Shown piece after piece: positions 23,847 through 32,856 of a stretch of 64,000 bases of DNA (position 1 is its first letter; every line of letters begins with the position of its first letter). This stretch comes from an uncultured Collinsella sp. (GTDB lineage: Bacteria > Actinomycetota > Coriobacteriia > Coriobacteriales > Coriobacteriaceae), in NCBI GenBank assembly GCA_937925715.1, contig CALAMG010000002.1, positions 1 through 64,000 of the forward strand, read 5' to 3'. A model generated the notes under the pieces. The model did no database searches and had not been told where the DNA came from. It saw only the letters and a list, made by a program, of their open reading frames with translations. The position numbers and the translations under genes are program-made.

Positions 23847-25358
23847 TTAGTAGCTGTCGTACGAATAGTCGTCTGAATAGGGCGTAGTCTGCCCGTCGGT
23901 GGCGGCATCGGTGCCGTCCGTGGACTGGGCATCGGTTCCATCAGTTCCGTCGGTACTTTCGGTGCCATCGGTGCCGTCGGAGCTCTCGCCCTCCTTGGAC
24001 TCGGTCGTCTCCTTCTTGGGAACGGTGATCGTCACGCGTGCCACGCCCGACGTCTTAGTGTCGTAGCGGACCTTTTCGCCGTTCTTGGTAACGGTGACAT
24101 CGGAAGGCTTGGACGTGGTGATCTCGATCGAGGACTCAGGCGTGTATTCCTGCTCAAAGGGGCCGGTCGCCTGGGCGCCATAGACCGACTTGCCATCAAC
24201 CTTGACCTCAATCCAAGCAGTCTTGCCCTTGGCAACAGAGATCTTGACCTTTGTGACCTCGTTCTCCTCCTTCTTGGCCGTCGTCTTGGCGGCGTCCGAA
24301 TCGGTGGACTCGTCCGTCGTCTCATCGGTATCTTCGTCCTCATCGACGGATTCGGTCTTCTTGGAAGACTTCTTTGTCGTTGTCTTGGTGGCAACGGGTG
24401 TCTCGGGCGTCGACTCGGGCGCCGAGGAGCCGCAGCCACGCAGGAGCACCACGATGAGCACGATCAGAAGCAGCGCCACGGCGCCGATACCGGCGTAAAC
24501 GATACGAGGATCGAGACCGTTGTTCTGGGGAGCGCGCCCACCGCCGCGTCCACGATTGGAACCACCGCGACCGGTGCCTTGGGGCATACGACCGCGGTTA
24601 TTGTCGGAACGTCCGCGATAACTGCCCTGGCGCTGCATATTGCGCTGGCCCGAGCGGGGGGCGAGCTCGCCGCGACCCTGGTAGTTGCGCTGACCCGAGC
24701 GAGGCGCTGAGGAGCGCTGGCTATAAGGCTGTGACTGAGATCGAAGGCGAGGCGTCACCTGCGTAGTATCGGCGTCTGCATAGCCGCCGCGCGGACGACC
24801 GGAAGAAACGCCGCGGTACCCGCGATCGGAATAACCACCATCCCCGTAGCCGGCACGAGGGTCTCGTGCGACACCGCGGGCAGCGGGGAGTGCGCGCTCC
24901 TCGGGCGCCGGCGTGCTGCGAAAACGATCGCGCTGGGAACGAATCTCCTCGCTCGAGCCCGTTTCGGTAACATAGCCAGCCTGCTGAGGGCGCTGGCCAT
25001 AACGCGTCGAACGCCCGCCCTGAACCATCAGGAAGCGGCCGTTGTCGACCGAGGAACGCGAATTGACGTAGCCGGCGGCGTCCTGAAAACGACCGCCCTG
25101 CTGCGACGTCTCGCGCTCATATGCCATCAAATCGTCAAAATAAGCGTTGACGACCTCCCGCGGATTGAGGCCCAAAAAGCGCGCATAGCTCGAAATCATG
25201 CCCTGCGCATAGCCGCGCGGAGGCATCGATGCAAAATTGCCATTCTCGAAAAACTCGATGATCTGCGGCCTGATTTTGATGGTGTTGGCGACCTGCTGAA
25301 TGGAAAGGCCCATTCGGCGACGCTGCTCGAGCAGCATGTCACCAAAGCGTGCAGCCAT
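23847..25358 (-). CDS. RodZ-like HTH membrane protein with low-complexity linkers
   Basis: A 503-aa single-pass protein. Cytoplasmic HTH_25 domain at residues 3-72 (RRRMGLSIQQVANTIKIRPQIIEFFENG, PRGYAQGMISSYARFL), as in RodZ/YmfM. Then an Arg/Gly/Gln/Ser-rich region (about 85-280) with two APRSGQRN copies, a transmembrane helix (286-306), a Thr/Asp/Lys-rich stretch (about 315-368), a beta-rich DUF4115-like domain (about 370-448) and a TDGT-repeat tail. RodZ links MreB to the cell wall; no mreB is in the window and the organism type is often non-rod, so the function is uncertain. Its start overlaps the ftsK stop (ATGA). Confidence 0.8.
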   Translation of the reverse strand: MAARFGDMLLEQRRRMGLSIQQVANTIKIRPQIIEFFENGNFASMPPRGYAQGMISSYARFLGLNPREVVNAYFDDLMAYERETSQQGGRFQDAAGYVNSRSSVDNGRFLMVQGGRSTRYGQRPQQAGYVTETGSSEEIRSQRDRFRSTPAPEERALPAARGVARDPRAGYGDGGYSDRGYRGVSSGRPRGGYADADTTQVTPRLRSQSQPYSQRSSAPRSGQRNYQGRGELAPRSGQRNMQRQGSYRGRSDNNRGRMPQGTGRGGSNRGRGGGRAPQNNGLDPRIVYAGIGAVALLLIVLIVVLLRGCGSSAPESTPETPVATKTTTKKSSKKTESVDEDEDTDETTDESTDSDAAKTTAKKEENEVTKVKISVAKGKTAWIEVKVDGKSVYGAQATGPFEQEYTPESSIEITTSKPSDVTVTKNGEKVRYDTKTSGVARVTITVPKKETTESKEGESSDGTDGTESTDGTDGTDAQSTDGTDAATDGQTTPYSDDYSYDSY

Positions 25359-28138
25359 CAGAATCCTCCAAACTCACGATCTTCACGTGCCATCTCGGCG
25401 TCGACGGATTCCAGCGCGGCAAGGCCTTCTTCATCCAGCAGGACCTCGCGCGGCTTGGAACCATCGGGCGGTCCGACGACACCCTTTTCTTCCAGCATGT
25501 CCATAATACGCCCGGCGCGCGCATAACCAACCTTCAGGCGGCGCTGCAGGCCAGATGTGGAGCCCAGCTGCGATTCCACCACAATATGGGCGGCTTCCCA
25601 GATAAGCGGATCGTCGTCCTGAGGCTCGGCAACGCCGGTGCGAACAATGCCGCCGCCACCTGCCATGGACATGGAGGCAGGTGCCACAGCCGACAGGATC
25701 TCCTCATGGTAGTCGGGCTCGCTTTGCGACTTGACGAACTCGACAATCTCGTTGATCTCGTCATCCGAAACAAAGCAGCCCTGGATACGGCGGGGCTTGC
25801 CCCAGTCGACCTTTGAGAACAGCATGTCACCCAAGCCGGTGAGCTTTTCGGCACCCATCTGGTCGATGATGACGCGGGAGTCGATGCCCGTAGCGACGTT
25901 GAAGGCGATGCGGTTGGTAATGTTTGCCTTGATGAGACCCGTTACCACGTTGGAGCTCGGACGCTGAGTCGCCACGATAAGGTGGATACCGGCGGCACGG
26001 CCCAGCTGGGCGATACGCACAATCGATGCCTCGACGTCCTTGCCGGCAACCATCATCAGGTCCGAAAGCTCGTCGATGATGATGACCAGGTAGGGCATCT
26101 TTTGCGGCGGGTTATCGTAATGCTCAAACTCGCCGGCGGCCTGCTTTTCGTTATAGGTCGAGATCTTGCGCACGTTCAGGCGCTCGAAGACCTTCAGGCG
26201 GCGCTCCATTTCGGATACCGCCCACTGCAAGGCGCTCGCGGCCTGCTTGGGCTCGGTCACTACGGGCACGTAAAGATGCGGCAGGCCATTATAGCCTGCG
26301 AGCTCGACGCGCTTGGGGTCGACCATGATCAGACGAACGTCCTCGGGAAGGGCGCGCATGAGCAGGGTCGTGATGATGGAGTTGATCATGACCGACTTAC
26401 CGGAACCCGTGGTACCGGCGATCAGCAGGTGGGGCATCTTGGCGAGGTCGGCGACGACCGGCGTGCCCTCTGCGTCGCGGCCAATGGCAAGCTCAAGCGG
26501 ACCGCCCTTAACATAGGGCAGCACGTCGCCCAAGTTGACGTTCTGACGCTTGCGATTGGGAATCTCGATACCCACGAGCGAGGTGCCGGGAATCGGCGCA
26601 AAGATACGCACGGACTGGGCGGCAAGCGAAAGCGCAATGTCGTCCTCAAGGCTCGAAATCTTGCTCACGCGCTCGCCCTCGCCGGGCTGCAGCTTAAAGG
26701 TCGTCACCGTGGGACCGGCAATCCAGCCGACGACGCGAGCGCTACGGCCAAACTCAAGCAGCGTTGATTGCAACGACTCGGCGGTCTGTTCCAGCTCCTT
26801 GTCCGAAGACGCGGCAGAAGCGGACTGAGGGTTTGCATGCAGGATTTCGAGCGGCGGAAGCTTAAGACCGTCCTCTTCTTCGCCCTCGTTATCCGCGGGG
26901 GCAATGTCCGCTCCCCCATCGCTCGAAGTAGACGCCTCGGCAGCGCTCGCAACAGACGCATCGGCAACCTTGGGATGCTTGAGGAAATCAGGAATTTGAG
27001 GGGCGGCCGAGACGGGATTAACAGCGAACGGCGGCTCGGACTCGTCGACCTTGTCCGGATCGTCCTCCATCGAAAGCTGACCGGTCACTTGGCCGCGCTT
27101 GGCATGGCGGCGCGGCAGCAAGGTGGTTTTAGCAGTCTCGAGCGGGGGCTCGTCATCCTCGTCATCACCCTCGGTAAGCTCAATCTCGCTCTCGGACCAA
27201 GACGGGTCGGGCTCACTCGTATTGAGCTTGGGAGCCGTCTTACCTTTCTTAGCGTGACGGCGCGGGAGCAGCGTGGTCTTAGCGCGCTCGGCCTCCACGG
27301 CATCGGACACGTCGACAAAGGGATCCTCGTCCTCGTCGTCATCGTCCAGAACCTGGTCCGCATCGTTGCCCATGACCGTGGTCACGGCCATATCGGAGCC
27401 CTTTTGACGAAGAATGCTCAGGTGCGGACGGGCAACGCCGGGCACCGACAGGGCTTCGTCGTCACCCCACGGACTCGCGTTTACATCGGCACGACGGCGC
27501 TCGGCAAAATCGGCCGCACGGTCGCGGGCAGAGCGCAAAACGCCGCCCACCGAAAAGCCGATGATGACAAAGCCAACGACGGCCAGACCCAACAGGACCA
27601 CCATCGCGATAGGCTTACCCAGGGCATTCTGCAGCGCACTCGCAATAAACGCACCGATGTAGCCACCCGAGGCGGACAGGTTTTGCGGCGTGAACATAAG
27701 GTCGCACGAGACGCTCGTACCCGGCACCATCAGCGAAAGAATAGAGACGACGGCGATAAAGACCACGGTGCCGCCCGCAACAGAGCGCACGTTGAGCGGC
27801 GAGTCCTCGCCTAAAAAGAGCGTGGCGGCAAACAGCAAAATGACGATCGGCAGCACGTAGGCGCCCAGACCAAAGCCCAGGTGGTAGAAACCGGCAACCG
27901 CAGCCGTAACGGGTGCGGTCGCCGGCGAAATCACGGCAATGAAGGACGCAATCGCCAAAACGGCAATGACCACGCCGGCGATATCGCGGTTGGCCGAAGG
28001 CTCGACCAGGGGCTCGAAATCGTCGAAGTCGGCCTCATGGCCCTTATTGGCACGAAGATGGGAACCGGCACCCTTAGCAGATGCCGGTTGGTTGTTGGCT
28101 TTATTGCCTTTGGCGTTTTGTGCAGATCCGCGCGCCAA
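25358..28138 (-). CDS. ftsK: DNA translocase FtsK/SpoIIIE
   Basis: A 926-aa chromosome translocase acting at the division septum. Four hydrophobic segments lie at about residues 53-200; an acidic low-complexity linker (205-445) follows; the motor has Walker A GTTGSGKS (575-582), RLIMVDPKRVEL and the Walker B VIIIDELSDLMM; the C-terminal gamma winged helix ends the protein (STSGLQRRLKVGYARAGRIMD). The linker contains AKTTLLPRRHAK twice, at 286-297 and 336-347, exactly 50 residues apart. It starts 1 nt after rnj. Confidence 0.96.
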   Translation of the reverse strand: MARGSAQNAKGNKANNQPASAKGAGSHLRANKGHEADFDDFEPLVEPSANRDIAGVVIAVLAIASFIAVISPATAPVTAAVAGFYHLGFGLGAYVLPIVILLFAATLFLGEDSPLNVRSVAGGTVVFIAVVSILSLMVPGTSVSCDLMFTPQNLSASGGYIGAFIASALQNALGKPIAMVVLLGLAVVGFVIIGFSVGGVLRSARDRAADFAERRRADVNASPWGDDEALSVPGVARPHLSILRQKGSDMAVTTVMGNDADQVLDDDDEDEDPFVDVSDAVEAERAKTTLLPRRHAKKGKTAPKLNTSEPDPSWSESEIELTEGDDEDDEPPLETAKTTLLPRRHAKRGQVTGQLSMEDDPDKVDESEPPFAVNPVSAAPQIPDFLKHPKVADASVASAAEASTSSDGGADIAPADNEGEEEDGLKLPPLEILHANPQSASAASSDKELEQTAESLQSTLLEFGRSARVVGWIAGPTVTTFKLQPGEGERVSKISSLEDDIALSLAAQSVRIFAPIPGTSLVGIEIPNRKRQNVNLGDVLPYVKGGPLELAIGRDAEGTPVVADLAKMPHLLIAGTTGSGKSVMINSIITTLLMRALPEDVRLIMVDPKRVELAGYNGLPHLYVPVVTEPKQAASALQWAVSEMERRLKVFERLNVRKISTYNEKQAAGEFEHYDNPPQKMPYLVIIIDELSDLMMVAGKDVEASIVRIAQLGRAAGIHLIVATQRPSSNVVTGLIKANITNRIAFNVATGIDSRVIIDQMGAEKLTGLGDMLFSKVDWGKPRRIQGCFVSDDEINEIVEFVKSQSEPDYHEEILSAVAPASMSMAGGGGIVRTGVAEPQDDDPLIWEAAHIVVESQLGSTSGLQRRLKVGYARAGRIMDMLEEKGVVGPPDGSKPREVLLDEEGLAALESVDAEMAREDREFGGF

Positions 28139-28139
28139 A

Positions 28140-29810
28140 CTAAACCTCCATGACGACCGGGATGATCATCGGACGAGTGCGGGTACGGCTCCAGATAAAG
28201 TTAGAGAGCGAGTCGCGCACGGCCTTGCGGATGGCATCGGAACCGCTGCTCGTAAAGCTGAACTTGCCCTTCTCGATCGTCTTCATGATGGACGCCGAGG
28301 CGTCCTCGGAGAACTGGTCGTCGATAGCAAAGGAGACGCCGCGGCCCGAGAACTCGATGGCCTCGATCTTCTTGTGCTTGAGCGAAACGATAGCGACAGC
28401 AGTGACCATACCGTCGTTGGCAAGCTTCTGGCGATCGCGCAGAACGATAGGGTCGGTATCGCCGATGCGCAGTCCGTCAACGTAGACGACGCCGGACTCG
28501 ACGGGCGTACCGCGCTTGACGATACCGCCACGCATCTCGAGCGTATCTCCGTTGTCGAGGATAAAGATATGATCATCCTTGATGCCCATCTTACGGGCAA
28601 GCTGGGCATGGGCGCGCAGATGCACGGCCTCGCCGTGGACCGGCATAAAGTACGTAGGCTTGGCCATGGCCATCAGGAGCTTGAGCTCCTCCTGGCTACC
28701 GTGACCCGAGACGTGAACGAGGGCGCGGTTCTTATCCCACACGTCGCAGCCAAGCTTGGCGAGGCTGTTGACGACCTGCTGAACGGCCTTCTCGTTACCG
28801 GGGACCGGCGTTGCCGAGAGGATGACGGTATCGCCCTCGTGGATGGAGAGCGTCTTGTGTTCGCCGTTAGCCATGCGCGAAAGGGCCGACAGAGGCTCGC
28901 CCTGCGAACCGGTGCACATGACGACGATCTTATCGTCGGGCAGGTTATCGATATCGAAGGCATCGATAATATCGGCATCATCGATGTTGAGATAACCGAG
29001 CTCGCGCGCCACACGGGTGTTGGTGAGCATGGAACGACCGGTCACGACGACCTTGCGGCCGCACTTGCGGGCGGCGTCGCAGATCTGCTGCAGTCGATGG
29101 ATGTGGCTCGAGAACGACGCGACGAACACGCGGCCCGGAGCATTCTTGATGGCATGCAGCAGATTGGGGCCAACCTCGGCCTCGGACTTGGTAAAGCCGG
29201 GGACCGTGGCGTTGGTGGAGTCGGACAGCAGCAGGTCGATGCCCTGCTTGGCAAAGCGGCTGATAGCGGCATAGTCGGGCGTGACGCCGTCGATGGGCGT
29301 CTGGTCGAGCTTAAAGTCGCCGGTGTGCATAACGGTGCCCTGGTTGGTGCGGATGAACACGCCCAGAGCGCCCGGGATGGAGTGCGTCATCGAGAAGAAA
29401 TCGAGCGAGATGCCACCGAGATTGACGTGGCTACCGCCCTTGACCTCACGAAACTTGGGTGCACGAATGCGGAACTCGGAGAGCTTGCCCTCGATAAAGC
29501 CGAGCGTCAGCTTGCTCGAGAAGATGGGCACCTTGTTGTTGAGGTCCTGCAGCAGATACGGAAGCGAACCGGTGTGGTCCTCGTGGCCGTGAGTGACGAT
29601 GATGCCGCGGAGCTTTTCCTCGTTCTCCAGAACGTAGGTATAATCCGGAAGCACCAGGTCAATACCGGGCTGCGAGTCGTCGGGGAACATGAGGCCAGCG
29701 TCGACGAGCACCATGTCGTCGCCGCACTCGAAGACCGTCATGTTCTTGCCGATGCCATCAAGGCCGCCAAGCGGAATGATCTTCAAGGGAGATGATTTTT
29801 TAGCTGCCAT
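28140..29810 (-). CDS. rnj: Ribonuclease J
   Basis: A 556-aa metallo-beta-lactamase/beta-CASP ribonuclease with 5'-3' exonuclease and endonuclease activity in mRNA decay and rRNA maturation. Zinc motif THGHEDH (residues 73-79), MHTGDFKLDQ, SDSTNA, the beta-CASP SMLTNTRVA and TGSQGEP motifs, and HVSGHGSQEE. The ATG at 29810 starts the conserved part; the only SD-like AAAGGAA lies 14 nt upstream, which is long, so the start is less certain than usual. It heads the rnj-ftsK-rodZ run, downstream of a 650-nt gene-free stretch. Confidence 0.96.
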   Translation of the reverse strand: MAAKKSSPLKIIPLGGLDGIGKNMTVFECGDDMVLVDAGLMFPDDSQPGIDLVLPDYTYVLENEEKLRGIIVTHGHEDHTGSLPYLLQDLNNKVPIFSSKLTLGFIEGKLSEFRIRAPKFREVKGGSHVNLGGISLDFFSMTHSIPGALGVFIRTNQGTVMHTGDFKLDQTPIDGVTPDYAAISRFAKQGIDLLLSDSTNATVPGFTKSEAEVGPNLLHAIKNAPGRVFVASFSSHIHRLQQICDAARKCGRKVVVTGRSMLTNTRVARELGYLNIDDADIIDAFDIDNLPDDKIVVMCTGSQGEPLSALSRMANGEHKTLSIHEGDTVILSATPVPGNEKAVQQVVNSLAKLGCDVWDKNRALVHVSGHGSQEELKLLMAMAKPTYFMPVHGEAVHLRAHAQLARKMGIKDDHIFILDNGDTLEMRGGIVKRGTPVESGVVYVDGLRIGDTDPIVLRDRQKLANDGMVTAVAIVSLKHKKIEAIEFSGRGVSFAIDDQFSEDASASIMKTIEKGKFSFTSSGSDAIRKAVRDSLSNFIWSRTRTRPMIIPVVMEV

Positions 29811-29852
29811 AGGTGAGTGTTGTTTCCTTTCTACGAAACGGGTCTGGAACAA

Positions 29853-29885
29853 CCGACGGGGCGCTTCTGGCAAACCGACCGTCGG
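29853..29885 (-). promoter_or_regulatory. Hairpin in the rnj leader
   Basis: CCGACGG (29853-29859) pairs with CCGTCGG (29879-29885), 43-75 nt upstream of the rnj start. RNase mRNA leaders often carry autoregulatory hairpins, but nothing here proves that role. Confidence 0.35.
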
Positions 29886-30006
29886 GAACGTACAAACATG
29901 CATCACAGAGTCGATGCAGTAACCACAGTATGATACCCATTTGCACAACAACAGACCACCCATGCATCAAAGCCCCATCTGAAGCCGTGTATCCCGCCGG
30001 TCAGGG

Positions 30007-30131
30007 CTCAGCGGCCCCGGCACGGGCTAAGTTTCCTGCTCTACAGTCCTGCGCAAGACGGAAAGCACATTAAGTGCTTTCCTTTGCGTGCGGAACTCGC
30101 GATAAACTTAGCCCGTGCCGGGCCCGCTGAG
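30007..30131. repeat. Palindromic element D
   Basis: Outer arms 30007-30034 and 30104-30131 are inverse complements at 27 of 28 positions. The inner part carries a second hairpin, GGAAAGCAC-ATTAA-GTGCTTTCC (30060-30082). The single strands between outer and inner stems are shared, inverted, with element E. It lies in the 650-nt gap between rnj and pnp. The rest of the gap holds no recognisable gene. Confidence 0.9.
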
Positions 30132-30141
30132 ACCAGACCTG

Positions 30142-30234
30142 CCAAAATGGGACAGGTTTATTTTGGTTGGTTTTATCTGAGGATATGCCGGGTGTGCAGC
30201 TATCGACAATTCAGAAAAAAGGAAAGCTGAATTG
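30142..30234. repeat. Small hairpins between palindromic elements D and E
   Basis: CCAAAAT (30142-30148) pairs with ATTTTGG (30160-30166), and CAATTCAG (30207-30214) pairs with CTGAATTG (30227-30234). They are placed as the 8564-8612 hairpin is between elements A and B. Confidence 0.6.
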
Positions 30235-30268
30235 ACCATCTGACAAAATCGAAACCCGCACCAACCAG

Positions 30269-30413
30269 CCCTTTTGCTATTCCCGGCGGGGGCCGCGGGT
30301 AAAGTTTATCGCGAGTTCCGCACGAGCCGGAGAGCACTTAATGTGCTCTCCGTGCGAGCAGGACTGTAGAGCAGGAAACTTTACCCGCGGACCCGCCGGG
30401 AATAGCAAAAGGG
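30269..30413. repeat. Palindromic element E (inverted relative to D)
   Basis: Outer arms 30269-30307 and 30376-30413 are complementary except for one small GG/T interruption. The inner hairpin is GGAGAGCAC-TTAAT-GTGCTCTCC (30329-30351). Single-stranded segments ATCGCGAGTTCCGCACG (30308-30324) and GCAGGACTGTAGAGCAGG (30358-30375) occur identically, in inverse complement, in element D. Confidence 0.9.
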
Positions 30414-30437
30414 CGACCCCTGTCCGGAGTCGCCCTT
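30409..30437 (-). terminator. Terminator of pnp
   Basis: AAGGGCGAC (30409-30417) pairs with GTCGCCCTT (30429-30437); on the minus strand the stem is followed by TTTTGC. The right arm of element E overlaps it. Confidence 0.8.
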
Positions 30438-30460
30438 GTTGAGCTGCTTATGTTTAGCTG

Positions 30461-32707
30461 TTACTCGGCGTCGTGGTGACGGCGGGGCTTGCGGCCTCCG
30501 TTGTCGCCGGGACGGCGCGGACGGTCGCTACGCTCGGAGCGCTCGCGACGCGGACGCTCACGACGCTGGAAGTGCTCGCCGTCGCCCTCGGAGGCACCCT
30601 CGGCACGAGCCGGGGCCTCGGGCTTATCAAGACGATCGAGCGAGATCTTGCCGCGATCGTCGACCTCGATGACGACGACCTTGACCTCGTCGCCCACGTT
30701 GAGGACGTCCTCAACCTTCTCCACGCGGCCCTTGGCGACGCGGGAGATGTGCAGCAGGCCGTCCTTACCGGGCAGCAGGTTGACGAAGGCGCCGAAGGGC
30801 TGGATGGAGACCACGCGACCGGTGTACTCCTCGCCCGGCTCGGGAACCTTGATGATGAGCTTGATGCGCTCGACAGCCTGGTCGACGGACTCGCCGGTGC
30901 CGCCGACAAAGACGGTGCCGTCCTCCTGGATGTCGACCGAAGCGCCGGTCTCATCCTGGATACCGCGGATGACCTTACCGCCGGAACCGATGACGTCGCG
31001 GATCTTGTCGGTCGGAACCTGGATGGAGACGATGCGCGGAGCGGTGCTGCGCGTGGTGTGGCGCGGCTCGGGGATCACATCGAGCATCTTCTGCAGGATG
31101 AAGGCGCGACCCTCCTTGGCCTGCTGCAGAGCGCGGGCCAGGATGTCGAAGGTGAGGCCGGTGGCCTTGTTGTCCATCTGCAGGGCGGTGATGCCCTCGG
31201 TGGTGCCGGTGACCTTAAAGTCCATGTCGCCCAGGAAGTCCTCGAGACCCTGGATGTCGGACAGGACCACGGTCTTGCCCTCCTCCTGGATCAGGCCCAT
31301 GGCGATACCGGAGACCGGGCGCTTAATGGGCACGCCGCCGTCCATAAGGGCGAGCGTGGAACCGCAGGTCGAAGCCATCGAAGAGGAGCCGTTGGACTCC
31401 ATGACCTCGGAGACGACGCGGATGGCGTAGGGGAACTCGTTCTCGTCGGGAAGCACCGGAAGCAGAGCGCGCTCAGCCAGATTGCCATGGCCGATCTCGC
31501 GGCGCTTGGGGCTGCCCATGCGGCCGGTCTCGCCGGTGCAAAACGGCGGGAAGTTGTAGTGGTGCATGTAGCGCTTGCCCTCGGTGGGCTCGATGGTATC
31601 CAGACGCTGGCCCTCGTTGAGCATGCCGAGCGACAGGACGGAAAGCACCTGGGTCTGGCCACGCTGGAACAGACCGGAGCCGTGAACGAGCGGCAGGTAG
31701 TTGTCCTTCACCATGATGGGACGAATCTCGTCGGCGGCACGGCCGTCGACGCGCTCGCCGGTCTCGACGACCATGGTGCGCATGGCCTTCTTCTCGAGCT
31801 TCTTGAGCGCCACGGGGATCTCGCGCTCCCAAGCGGCCTGCTCCTCCTCGGTGAACTCGGCGCGGATGGACTCCTTCAGAGCCTCGACCTTACCGATACG
31901 GGAGAGCTTGTCGGCGTCGCGAAGGGCGGCAGCCATCTCGTCGTAGTGGGCGAAGATGCGCTCCTGGACCTCCTCGACGGGCTGGTCGAGCGGATACTCC
32001 TTCTTGACGATGGGGCCGTTGACCTGCTCCCACTCGGCGACGAACTCATCCTGAGCCTGGCAGAAAGCAGCAAGGGCCTCCTGGCCAAACTTCATGGCGG
32101 CAAGCATGTCGTCCTCGGAGATCTCCTCGGCGCCGGCCTCGACCATCGAGATGAAGTCAGCAGAGCCGCCCAGCTCCAGGTCCAGATCGGAGTTCTCGCG
32201 CTCCTCGTAGGTGGGGTTGACGATAAACTCGCCGGTCTCCACGTTACGGCCGATGCGCACGCAGGCAAGCGGGCCCTCGAAGGGCACGCCGCCGAGCGTC
32301 ATGGCCAGGGAAGCACCCATGACGTTGATGACGTCAAAGGGGTTGACCTGGTCGGCGACAAGCGAGGTAGCGACGATGTGCACCTCGTTACGGAAGCTGT
32401 CCGGGAAGCTCGGGCGAATCGGACGGTCGATCATGCGCGCGGTGAGCGTGGCCTTCTCGCTGGGACGGCCCTCACGCTTGAGGTAGCCACCCGGGATGCG
32501 GCCGGCAGCGTACATCTTCTCGTTGAAGTCGACGGTCAGCGGGAAGAAGTCATAGTTCTTGCGCTCCTTGGAGACGACCACGGTGTCGAGCATCGTGGTG
32601 TCGCCCTGCTTGACCAGACAGGCGCCGGTGGCCTGCTTGGCAAGCTCGCCCGACTCAAAGGTGTAGGTCTTGCCGTACAGCTCAAAGGTCTTGGATACGA
32701 GTGTCAT
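30461..32707 (-). CDS. pnp: Polyribonucleotide nucleotidyltransferase (PNPase)
   Basis: A 748-aa phosphorolytic 3'-5' exoribonuclease. Two RNase PH domains (about 10-230 and 330-560) with the FFPLTVDF, RPSEKATLTARMIDRP and GKRYMHHYNFPPF motifs, a KH domain (KIRDVIGSGGKVIRGI), an S1 domain (GEEYTGRVVSIQPFGAFVNLLPG), and an Arg/Glu-rich tail of about 45 residues (RRERPRRERSERSDRPRR) that may bind RNA or partners. GGAG precedes the ATG. It follows rpsO as in most bacteria. With rny and rnj the window encodes the main RNA-decay enzymes. Confidence 0.98.
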   Translation of the reverse strand: MTLVSKTFELYGKTYTFESGELAKQATGACLVKQGDTTMLDTVVVSKERKNYDFFPLTVDFNEKMYAAGRIPGGYLKREGRPSEKATLTARMIDRPIRPSFPDSFRNEVHIVATSLVADQVNPFDVINVMGASLAMTLGGVPFEGPLACVRIGRNVETGEFIVNPTYEERENSDLDLELGGSADFISMVEAGAEEISEDDMLAAMKFGQEALAAFCQAQDEFVAEWEQVNGPIVKKEYPLDQPVEEVQERIFAHYDEMAAALRDADKLSRIGKVEALKESIRAEFTEEEQAAWEREIPVALKKLEKKAMRTMVVETGERVDGRAADEIRPIMVKDNYLPLVHGSGLFQRGQTQVLSVLSLGMLNEGQRLDTIEPTEGKRYMHHYNFPPFCTGETGRMGSPKRREIGHGNLAERALLPVLPDENEFPYAIRVVSEVMESNGSSSMASTCGSTLALMDGGVPIKRPVSGIAMGLIQEEGKTVVLSDIQGLEDFLGDMDFKVTGTTEGITALQMDNKATGLTFDILARALQQAKEGRAFILQKMLDVIPEPRHTTRSTAPRIVSIQVPTDKIRDVIGSGGKVIRGIQDETGASVDIQEDGTVFVGGTGESVDQAVERIKLIIKVPEPGEEYTGRVVSIQPFGAFVNLLPGKDGLLHISRVAKGRVEKVEDVLNVGDEVKVVVIEVDDRGKISLDRLDKPEAPARAEGASEGDGEHFQRRERPRRERSERSDRPRRPGDNGGRKPRRHHDAE

Positions 32708-32810
32708 TGTTCTCCTTTACCCCACAGGCCCCTTGCCTGCGGGCTTCTCATGTGACGCAGGCCCCCTGCCCCCGCCACGCTTCAGAGCGTGATTGTTCAC
32801 GCCCTTACAC

Positions 32811-32842
32811 AAAAAGAGCGCCCCGCTGCGCAGGACGCTCTT
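32811..32842 (-). terminator. Terminator of rpsO
   Basis: AAGAGCG (32814-32820) pairs with CGCTCTT (32836-32842), with extra inner G-C pairs; on the minus strand a run of five T follows. Confidence 0.85.
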
Positions 32843-32856
32843 AGCATGTACAAATC

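Noticed and set aside
23870..24000. TDGT/ACS-rich DNA repeats at the RodZ-like 3' end as a separate repeat element
   Set aside because: They are in frame and simply encode the low-complexity tail.
27939..29795. 618-codon open frame antisense to rnj
   Set aside because: Shadow of a GC-rich gene; the product has no recognisable domains and it runs into ftsK.
30473..32755. 760-codon open frame antisense to pnp
   Set aside because: Same codon-bias shadow; low-complexity composition and no family motifs, while pnp on the other strand is full length.
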